From Variovorax paradoxus (GTDB taxonomy: Bacteria > Pseudomonadota > Gammaproteobacteria > Burkholderiales > Burkholderiaceae_C), in contig NZ_JXQQ01000076.1 in NCBI RefSeq assembly GCF_000834655.1, positions 1-64,000 of the forward strand: a DNA stretch of 64,000 nucleotides, given 5' to 3'. Below, in pieces: positions 62,801 through 64,000 of the stretch. Under the pieces are notes generated by a model, which saw only the letters and a program-made list of their open reading frames with translations, was not told the DNA's origin and did not search any database. Numbering within the stretch: position 1 is the stretch's first letter; each line of letters begins with the position of its first letter. The translations under genes and the position numbers were made by a program.

Positions 62801-62821
62801 TCCGTACCCGTCACCCGCTGA
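41864..62821 (+). CDS. giant cadherin/Ig-repeat surface protein with DUF4347 domain
   Basis: A 6985-residue protein, by far the largest here. Residues 1-45 are basic then carry LEARYMFDAA (32-40), a start motif shared with other DUF4347 proteins; no classical signal peptide is seen. DUF4347 spans about 137-305 (H194, C237). A propeller-like part follows, then an SdrD-like B domain from 565 (GDRIFDDNNGDGVFGTGD). Residues about 1004-6700 are cadherin/Ig-like modules separated by NDAP or VDD linkers. The last 200 residues are non-repetitive, helix-prone and lack RTX nonapeptides. Absence of a signal peptide and a TolC-like gene downstream point to type I secretion as a surface adhesin. No clear ribosome binding site precedes the ATG. 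Confidence 0.9.
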   Translation: MAKKFSRKRVERTVDTPIAAAPERFALRAMALEARYMFDAAAVATGAEVLAAQAAAQQADAAIADAARQADHAPAAAPAPAPAELPRPDHAREDTSYMYTSPDSKGPVNQGYDVKAFEGLGDALQAYAPRGMQDTQGAQIVFIDPGISDVSTLLQGIDPSAEVVFLDSRSDGLSQIASALNGRTDIGAIHILSHGDPGELRLGNAVYDNADLSARAADLAAIGRALGADGDILLYGCDTAQGVVGEQFTHSLSRLTGADVAASVDLTGAQRLGGNWNLEYQVGHIESRVVVDEHAQSLYDSTLDAAVNNGNGAVLAAYGRNIVSIDVTTGKATVLTSVPTSVGGIAVGGTPNALSLNAAAGLVYYLDGASTASRALFAYDYINNTHILIDADITDSGSVVAAGSQGVSGGGAAFFNGAMYLGVENIGSTTTDRIFRLAFSADGRTVTGTSVFVSSVSGGADWGDLAIDTANNALVSVANNDASGRSFVRWDLATGTQLTNAAFTPTAVQLATGTNGAVYALGGTTIQSINPATGALISTVNVTTDGSTAIGGAVADGAGAVPATGTIGDRIFDDNNGDGVFGTGDTGIANVTVQLIDDVNGNGVADAGERVLATDTTNATGNYLFTGVLPGAYVVRVTDTNGVLGGSSPTNGAAFRAVSLATIGGSDLTSDFAYDKVPPVVDLNSGTNTTNIVNNPGFTGGGSGWSSTGSTTFSSDRAQWTSDISSGTLTQAGLTGLQSGPGTNGAAQIVFGFGWNNGVPDSNEPSVFTVSVGGVVYATITTGRSGLNPNIATVVYSNGATGPSSLIAPSTFNNWTYTDITINLPSTVANAGSLVFGFTPGTTLLTTGDDVSIDNVRVFTSADITPGRDWNASFTEDGAPVSISDTDATVVDSDSTNMVSAQIVLTNGQAGDLMRIGGVALTNGATGTLNGLTYTVVVSGGVTTINLTGSATKAVYASTIGAITFESTLQNPPASPVRDITVTVSDGAFTSNVAHSFITVVPVNDAPVLSTGSTISYTENGAGTAVAPSITVADVDNATLASASVAITGNFAAGQDILAFVNVPATMGNISGTYNAATGVMTLSSAGNTATTAQWQAALRAVQYSNSSDNPSTAARTVSYTVNDSALNSNVVTSTVNVTAVNDAPVLSGGSTVTYTENGAATAVNGAIVVSDLDNATLASGTVAITGNFVPGQDVLSFTNVPATMGNITGTYNSATGVMTLSSAGNTATTAQWQAALRAVQYANTSEDPSSVARTVTYTVNDSAANSNTVTSTVNVAPVNDAPVNTLPAGWSTNEDAAVGITGLQVSDVDAGSGTLRVTLSVPTGSLTAASGGGVTVTGSGTGTLVLEGSQASINAYLASAARPNFVPTANFNGSVTLTMTTTDLGNAGGGGAQTDTDTATITVAAVNDAPAGTDRTVTINEDGTYTFSAADFPVTDASDTPANGLQSVIITTLPPASQGVLRLNGVAVTAGQVIPAGSLGQLTFTPAANLNGNGIGAFTFQVVDNGGTANGGQNTDLSPNTFNFNITAVNDAPVINPDTANGLEDTPVSGNVLANDTDVDGDVLTVTQFVVNGNTFTAGQTAAIAGVGTLVINANGSFTFTPAADYNGTPPVVTTYSVSDGSTAVTSTLTITVTAVNDAPVNTLPAGWTTNEDATVGLTGLQITDVDAGSATMRVTLSVPNGSLTAASGAGVTVTGSGTGTLVLEGSQASINAYLASAARPNYVPVGNFNGSVTLTMTTSDLGNTGTGGTLTDTDTATITVNTVNDAPAGADRTVTINEDGTYTFSAADFPITDANDTPANSLQSVVITTLPNPAQGVLRLNGVAVTAGQVIPVGSLGQLTFTPAANVNGAGIGSFTFQVVDNGGTANGGQNTDQSPNTFGFNITAVNDAPVGNADTGTGAEDTVITGNVLTNDTDVDGDALAVTQFVVNGSTFTAGQTATIAGVGTLQVNANGSYTFTPAANYNGAAPVVTYTVSDGTATATSTLALTVTAVNDAPVNTLPAGWTTNEDTTVGITGLQISDVDAGTSTVRVTLSVPSGSLTGASGAGVTVTGSGTGTLVLEGSQASINAYLASAARPNYVPVGNFNGSVTLTMTTSDLGNTGTGGTLTDTDTATITVAAVNDAPAGTDRTVSLNEDGTYTFSAADFPITDANDTPANSLQSVVITTLPPAAQGVLRLNGVAVTAGQVIPVGSLGQLTFTPAANVNGAGIGAFTFQVVDNGGTANGGQNTDQSPNTFSFNVTAVNDAPVANPDTVAATEDTPLSIPVANLLGNDTDVEGDTLTITSVQGAVNGTVSLVGGNVVFTPAPNFNGTASFTYTVSDGNGGTATTTVTVNVAAVNDAPVAANDSASTPINTPLANIPVLGNDTDVDGDPLTITAATVNPALGTVTINANGTLSFTPANNVTGPVQVNYTVSDGKGGTSSAVLTVNVGANTPPQSANTTVNGTEDTPVVLTPANFPFTDTDVGQSLASVRIDTLPVNGTLLLNGVAVTAGQTVTVADITAGRLTFVPGANGNGATYASFNFSVQDSGGAFDATPNTLTFNIAAVNDAPVANPDTVVTAEDTPATGNVLANDTDIDGGPLTVTQFVVGGNTFTAGQTATIAGVGTLVINANGSYTFTPAANYNGPVPVATYTVSDGAATATSTLTFSVTPVDDPFTDANETVTTNEDTPLTGSVLTGTTSVDGPVTVTSFTVAGDGTTYTAGQTANIAGVGTLVINANGSYTFTPAANYNGPVPVVTYSMTDGSSGDTSTLTITVAPVDDPFTDANETVTTNEDTPLTGSVLTGTSSVDGPVTVTNFTVAGDGTTYTAGQTATIANVGTLVINANGSYTFTPAANYNGPVPVVTYSMTDGSSGDTSTLTITVAPVDDPFTDANETVTTNEDTPLTGSVLTGTTSVDGPVTVTGFTVAGDATTYTAGQTATIAGVGTLVINANGSYTFTPAANYNGPVPVVTYSMTDGSSGDTSTLTITVAPVDDAFTDANETVSTNEDTPLTGSVLTGTTSVDGPVTVTSFTVAGDATTYTAGQTATIAGVGTLVINTDGSYTFTPAANYNGPVPVVTYSMTDGSSGDTSTLTITVAPVDDPFTDANETVTTNEDTPLTGSVLIGTTSVDGPVTVTGFTVAGDGTTYTAGQTATIANVGTLVINANGSYTFTPAANYNGPVPVVTYSMTDGSSGDTSTLTITVAPVDDAFTDANETVTTNEDTPLTGSVLTGTTSVDGPVTVTSFTVAGDPATYTAGQTANIAGVGTLVINANGSYTFTPSANYNGPVPVVTYSLTDGSSGDTSTLTITVAPVDDPFTDADETATTNEDTPLTGSVLTGTTSVDGPVTVTGFTVAGDATTYTAGQTATIAGVGTLVINANGSYTFTPAANYNGPVPVATYSLTDGSSGDVSTLTITVTPVDDPFTDANEAVTTNEDTPLTGSVLTGTTSVDGPVTVTNFTVAGDDTIYTAGQTATIAGVGTLVINANGSYTFTPAANYNGPVPVVTYSMTDGSSGDTSTLTITVAPVDDPFTDANETVTTNEDTPLTGSVLTGTTSVDGPVTVTGFTVAGDGTTYTAGQTATIANVGTLVINANGSYTFTPAANYNGPVPVVTYSLTDGSSGDTSTLTISVTAANDAPVGNPDTVTVTEDVPATGNVLANDTDVDGDALTVTSFSVAGDGTFTAGQTATIAGVGTLVINANGSYTFTPAANYNGPVPVITYTVSDGTATATSTLTFTVSAVNDAPVNTLPTGWTTNEDATVGLTGLQIADADAGSSPMRVTLSVPSGALTAASGAGVTVTGSGTGTLVLEGSQASINAYLASAARPNYVPVANFNGSVTLTMTTSDLGNTGTGGTLTDTDTATIGIADVNDAPAGTDRTVTINEDGTYTFSAADFPITDANDTPAHSLQSVVITTLPDAAQGVLRLNGVAVTAGQVIPVGSLGQLTFTPAANVNGAGIGAFTFQVVDSGGTANDGQNTDPTPNTFSFNVTAVNDAPVANPDTVAATEDTPLSIPVGNLLGNDTDVEGNTLTITSVQGAVNGTVSLVGGNVVFTPAPNFNGTASFTYTVSDGNGGTSTATVTVNVGAVNDAPVATDDVATTPINTPISSIPVLANDTDVDGDPLTVTGATVDPALGTVTVNADGTLNFTPANNVSGPVQITYTVSDGKGGTDTAILTVNIGANTPPQSADATVNGTEDTAVPLTLANFAFTDTDAGQSLAGVRIDTLPVNGTLLLNGVAVTAGQNVSAADIAAGRLTFVPGANGNGAAYASFTFSVQDSGGAFDAAPNTITFNIAAVNDAPVANPDTVAATEDTPLSTPVANLLGNDTDVEGNTLTITSVQGAVNGTVSLVGGNVVFTPAPNFNGAASFTYTVSDGNGGTSTATVTVNVGAVNDAPVATDDVATTPINTPISSIPVLANDTDVDGDPLTVTGATVDPALGTVTVNANGTLNFNPAANVSGPVQIEYTVSDGKGGTDTGVLTVNIGANTPPQSADATVGGTEDTPVVLVPANFAFTDADAGQSLAGVRIDSLPVNGTLLLNGVAVAVGQTVSASDIAAGNLRFVPGANGNGAAYASFTFSVQDSGGAFDAAPNTITFNIAAVNDAPVANPDTVAATEDTPVSIPVATLLGNDTDVEGNTLTITSVQGAVNGTVSLVGGNVVFTPAPNFNGAASFTYTVSDGNGGTSTATVTVNVGAVNDAPVAGDDLASTPINTPLANIPVLGNDIDVDGDVLTVTSATVDPALGTVTVNANGTLNFTPANNVTGPVQITYTVSDGKGGTDTAVLTVNVGTNTQPQGEDVTLNGTEDTPLPITRANFIFFDPDAGQTLANVRIDTVPLNGTLLLNGVAVVAGQVISVADIDAGNLSFVPAANGNGAAYASFTFSVQDSGGAFDGVPNTMTFNIAPVNDAPVAAPDTVVTAEDTPATGNVLANDTDIDGGPLTVTQFVVGGNTFTAGQTATIAGVGSLVINADGSYTFTPAANYNGPVPVATYTVSDGAATVTSTLTFSVTAVDDAFTDADETVSTNEDTPLTGSVLTGTTSVDGPVTVTNFTVAGDGTTYTAGQTANIAGVGTLVINANGSYTFTPAANYNGPVPVVTYSMTDGSSGDTSTLIITVAPVDDSFTDADEIASTNEDTPLTGSVLTGTTSVDGPVTVASFTVAGDATTYTAGQTATIANVGTLVINTDGSYTFTPAANYNGPVPLVTYTATDGSSTDTSTLTITVAPVDDAFTDANETVTTNEDTPLTGSVLTGTSSVDGPVTVTGFTVAGDGTAYTAGQTATIANVGTLVINANGSYTFTPAANYNGPVPVVTYSMTDGSSGDTSTLTITVAPVDDPFTDADEIASTNEDTPLTGSVLTGTSSVDGPVTVASFSVAGDATTYTAGQTATIANVGTLVINANGSYTFTPAANYNGPVPLVTYTATDGSSTDTSTLTITVSPVDDAFTDANETVGTNEDTPLTGSVLTGTTSVDGPVTVASFTVAGDATTYSAGQTATIANVGTLVINANGSYTFTPAANYNGPVPLVTYTATDGSSTDTSTLTITVAPVDDAFTDANETVTTNEDTPLTGSVLTGTTSVDGPVTVTGFTVAGDGTAYTAGQTANIAGVGTLVINANGSYTFTPVANYNGPVPVVTYSMTDGSSGDTSTLTITVAPVDDAFTDADETASTNEDTPLTGSVLTGTTSVDGPVTVTSFTVAGDATTYTAGQTATIANVGTLVINANGSYTFTPAANYNGPVPVATYSLTDGSSTDTSTLTITVTPVDDAFIDADEIVSTNEDTPLTGSVLTGTTSVDGPVTVTSFTVAGDATTYTAGQTATIANVGTLVINANGSYTFTPAANYNGPVPVATYSMTDGSSTDTSTLTIIVAPVDDAFTDADEIASTNEDTPLTGSVLTGTTSVDGSVTVTSFTVAGDATTYTAGQTATIANVGTLVINANGSYTFTPAANYNGPVPVATYSMTDGSSTDTSTLTITVTPVDDPFTDANETVSTNEDTPLTGSVLTGTTSVDGPVTVTGFTVAGDATTYTAGQTATIVGVGTLAINADGTYTFTPAANYNGPVPVVTYSMTDGSSTDTSALTITVTPVDDAFTDADETVSTNEDVPLTGSVLTGTTSVDGPVTVTGFTVAGDATTYTAGQTATIANVGTLVINANGSYTFTPAANYNGPVPVVTYSLTDGSSTDTSTLTIAVAPVDDPFTDASETVTTDEDTPLAGSVLTGTSSVDGPVTVASFTVAGDGTTYTAGQTATIAGAGTLVINADGSYTFTPATNYNGAVPVVTYTTSDGSSTDTSTLTITVAAVNDAPDAVNDTATTPINTPLVNIPVLANDTDADGDPLTVTGASVGAGQGTVSVNPDGTIDFTPASGVTGPVQITYTVSDGKGGVDTATLTVTVGANTPPQGADATANGTEDTPLVLGPANFPFTDPDAGQALAGVRIDALPANGTLLLNGSAVVAGQVISATDIAAGRLTFVPGANGNGAAYASLGFSVQDTAGGFDTSPNTLTFAIAAVNDAPTASGAPANTSQNTPVAGQIVATDADGDPLGYALQQGPAHGTLVLNPDGSYVYTPAANFSGSDSFTILVSDGQGGLTPVTVPVNVAPTNAPPVVVAPPTGTVTPEDTPLAGSLQVADPDGDALTYTVTTAPAHGTLVINPDGSYVYTPAADFNGTDSFTVQVSDGRGGTISVTVPVGITPVNDAPVARPDAGAALGGAAVTIDVLGNDSDAEGDALSVRSINGVPVAAGGSVAVDGGRVTLNANGTLTFVPDFGFVGTPSFTYTVADSAGAESSGTVGLVVTAAPAPVPTGGADVEQLLAAGRPTDGKWDARDDALRTMYVPGHIIQAINGMRDLRGLASLDAKGPVRSAIEGIRTLDGTPPLDTPTPILDLAEHLQHRFQLLDPVQAIFSAQADARILDATRAGSEIVLGGEREPAANDRDVRPVPSSPAASGAPKSVGAEGSASPAMTAMAALDVDALMFSEQIALHIGQSFAEADLLAAALRTQIPSVPVTR
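44873..45700 (+). repeat. two 414-bp (138-residue) cadherin-like modules
   Basis: Two copies of equal length start at 44873 and 45287. Each begins NDAPVLS-x-GST-x-(S/T)YTENG and contains PATMGNI(S/T)GTYN and TTAQWQAALRAVQY. They are the first repeats of the giant protein and occur nowhere else in it. Confidence 0.9.
45716..48616 (+). repeat. 756-bp A modules, three copies with B modules between
   Basis: A modules (anchor NTLP-x-GW) lie at 45716-46471, 46790-47545 and 47861-48616; a fourth copy is at 53054-53809. All four are exactly 756 bp. B modules (anchor N-x-DT, 318 and 315 bp) sit between them. Each A has two halves: a LVLEGSQASINAYLASAARPN part and an EDGTYTFSAADFP part. Confidence 0.92.
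48617..49528 (+). repeat. 912-bp C module, first copy
   Basis: One C module runs from one NPDTV anchor to the next, exactly 912 bp (304 residues). It contains three Ig-like parts: ATEDTPLSIPVANLLGNDTD, TPINTPLANIPVLGNDTDVDG and GTEDTPVVLTPANFPFTD. It is followed by a 300-bp D part and the first 321-bp array. Confidence 0.9.
49829..52717 (+). repeat. nine tandem 321-bp (107-residue) repeats
   Basis: Nine units, each exactly 321 bp, run from one VDD linker to the next. Consensus parts are FTDANETVTTNEDTPLTGSV, SVDGPVTVTSFTVAGD, TYTAGQTATIAGVGTLVINA, NGSYTFTPAANYNGPVPVVT and YSMTDGSSGDTSTLTITVAP. Variation is confined to a few residues per copy. The end of the ninth copy is the NDAP linker at 52718. 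Confidence 0.95.
53810..56545 (+). repeat. three tandem 912-bp C modules
   Basis: C modules at 53810-54721, 54722-55633 and 55634-56545 are each exactly 912 bp and resemble the single copy at 48617. They follow the fourth A module and lead through a 300-bp D part (56546-56845) into the second 321-bp array. The order A-C-D-array therefore occurs twice in the gene. Confidence 0.92.
56846..60697 (+). repeat. twelve tandem 321-bp (107-residue) repeats
   Basis: Twelve units of exactly 321 bp, of the same type as those at 49829-52717. This array has more DADE(I/T)(A/V)STNEDTPL and DGSSTDTSTLT variants than the first. Neighbouring units 8 and 9 are nearly identical over long stretches, pointing to recent local duplication or conversion. 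Confidence 0.95.
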
Positions 62822-62863
62822 CACATGACACCTGAAACACCTGAAACAAGAAAGACGAGAAAG

Positions 62864-64000
62864 ATGTTCGAGATGCCATTGACCCCATCGCCCCGCAACA
62901 AGACCGGTGCGCGCGCCGCGTCGCGCCGCCGTTTCGCCCGCTCGGTGCCGGCCGTCTGCACGGCCGCGCTGGCCGCGCTGCTCGCCGGCTGCAGCGTGAC
63001 GCCCGAGCCGCTCGCCAAGGACCATTTGCGCCTTCGCGTGGACCGCAACCTCGCTGGGCTCACCGAGGGCCAGGAGCCCGTGGGCGGCGAGATCACGCTC
63101 TACGAGGCGATGGCGCGCGCGCTGAAATACAACCTGGACTACAAGGTCGCGATGATGGAGGAGGCGGTGCGCGGCCAGGAGCTGGACCGCACGCGCTTCG
63201 ACATGCTGCCGCAGCTGGTGGCGAATGCGGGCTACAACTCGCGCAGCAATGACAGCGGCGCGAGCAGCCGCTCCCTGCTGAGCGGGCGCCAGTCGCTGGA
63301 GCCTTCCACCTCGGTGGAGCGCCAGACCACCGCGGCGGACCTGAGCCTGAGCTGGGACGTGCTGGATTTCGGCGTGTCGTACGCGCGCGCCAAGCAGGCC
63401 GCCGACCAGCGCCTGATCTCGCTGGAGAGCCGCCGCAAGGTCGCCGCCCGCATGGTGGAGGACGTGCGCACCGCCTACTGGCGCGCAGTGAGCGCCGAGC
63501 GGCTCATCGCCAAGCTCACGCAGCTCTCGGGCGACGTGACTTCCGCACTCGGCGACTCCGAGGAAATCGCGCGCCGCCGCACCGCCAGCCCGCTGGCCGC
63601 GCTCACCTACCAGCGCGACCTGATCGACGTGGAGCGCCAGATCCAGGCGCTGCAGCGCGAGCTGGTGATCGCCAAGGCGCAGCTGGCCGCGCTGATGAAC
63701 CTCACGCCGGGCACCGAGTTCAGGCTCTCGCTGCCCGAGCGCACGGCGCTGTCGACCGACTTCTGCCTCTCGGGCGAGGCCATGATCCGCACCGCGCTGG
63801 AAAACCGCTCGGAGCTGCGCGACATCGCCTACCGCCTGCGCATCAACGAGCAGGACGGCACCGTGGCGCTGCTGCGCAACCTGCCCAGCCTGCGCGCGTT
63901 CATCGGCGCCAACTACGACTCCAACAGCTATCTCTACAACAACAACTGGTCGGGCGTCGGCGTGCGCGCGAGCTGGAACGTGCTCAGCCTGTTCCGCTAT
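62864..64000 (+). CDS. TolC-like outer-membrane efflux lipoprotein (partial)
   Basis: The gene runs off the window after 379 codons. The N-terminus has a basic stretch, a hydrophobic core and the lipobox LLAGC, so it is a lipoprotein as in CusC/OprM-type OMFs. Outer-membrane factor landmarks follow: ITLYEAMARALKYNLDYKVAMMEEAVRGQELDRTRFDMLPQLVANAGYN (in parts), LSLSWDVLDFGVSYARAKQAAD, long helical segments, and a second repeat half from about residue 300 (NRSELRDIAYRLRI). ATG codons at 62825 and 62873 are alternatives. It starts 42 bp after the giant gene and is probably its type I secretion outlet. Confidence 0.88.
   Translation, partial: MFEMPLTPSPRNKTGARAASRRRFARSVPAVCTAALAALLAGCSVTPEPLAKDHLRLRVDRNLAGLTEGQEPVGGEITLYEAMARALKYNLDYKVAMMEEAVRGQELDRTRFDMLPQLVANAGYNSRSNDSGASSRSLLSGRQSLEPSTSVERQTTAADLSLSWDVLDFGVSYARAKQAADQRLISLESRRKVAARMVEDVRTAYWRAVSAERLIAKLTQLSGDVTSALGDSEEIARRRTASPLAALTYQRDLIDVERQIQALQRELVIAKAQLAALMNLTPGTEFRLSLPERTALSTDFCLSGEAMIRTALENRSELRDIAYRLRINEQDGTVALLRNLPSLRAFIGANYDSNSYLYNNNWSGVGVRASWNVLSLFRY

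Noticed and set aside
41864..62821. Possible CRISPR-like or satellite DNA in the giant gene because of the regular 321-bp period
   Set aside because: The period is a multiple of three, stays in frame without stops, and translates to Ig/cadherin-type domains, so it is coding repeat DNA.

Overview
The window looks like the chromosome of a high-GC betaproteobacterium of the family Comamonadaceae, most likely Variovorax or a close relative. The basis is inference from overall composition, the gene set (Bug-family solute-binding proteins, MHS transporters, proteobacterial-type GshA, type B L36) and short GCTAT-type palindromes between genes. I could not run a database search. I see no tRNA, rRNA, CRISPR array, insertion sequence or phage gene.

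Layout. 1-517 is gene-free and carries degenerate GCGAAG-rich repeats and two hairpins. 518-12976 is mostly housekeeping and accessory metabolism: a DUF427 protein with a 2OG-Fe(II) dioxygenase, a universal stress protein, a pseudouridine synthase, an MFS exporter, a tightly overlapping minus-strand trio (49-aa basic protein, VF530 protein, 2Fe-2S ferredoxin), a GNAT enzyme with a PepSY membrane protein, DUF808, a YncE-like lipoprotein, DUF2164, an atypical crotonase, and a DUF2817 peptidase-like protein beside an MHS transporter. 13122-24738 is rich in regulators (LysR, two AraC, one Fur-family). It holds a putative zinc-starvation pair (ZigA-type COG0523 GTPase facing a Fur-family repressor) and a catabolic-looking run (AraC regulator, tryptophan-dioxygenase-family enzyme, FAD monooxygenase, Bug solute-binding protein). 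24798-32278 is core physiology: glutathione synthesis, a single-domain response regulator, an SDR, ribosome hibernation factor, CBS protein, YlqF GTPase.

32334-38984 is a coherent metal-starvation locus. It contains a Fur-family regulator with a His-rich segment, an 11-bp perfect dyad lying across a promoter, the zinc-independent ribosomal protein L36 type B (150 nt), an ABC ATPase with two DUF3526 permeases, and a TonB-dependent receptor. A DUF4139/MuiA-like secreted protein and a hotdog thioesterase follow.

41864-62821 is one 20,958-bp gene for a 6985-residue surface or secreted protein. It has an LEARYMFDAA N-terminal motif, a DUF4347 domain, an SdrD-like B domain and thousands of residues of cadherin/Ig-like repeats arranged as nested exact-length duplications (756, 912 and 321 bp units). 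A TolC-like outer-membrane lipoprotein starts 42 bp downstream and runs off the window, suggesting a dedicated type I secretion system. The protein has a single cysteine, in the DUF4347 domain; together with a His-Gly pair it resembles a clan CD cysteine-peptidase dyad.
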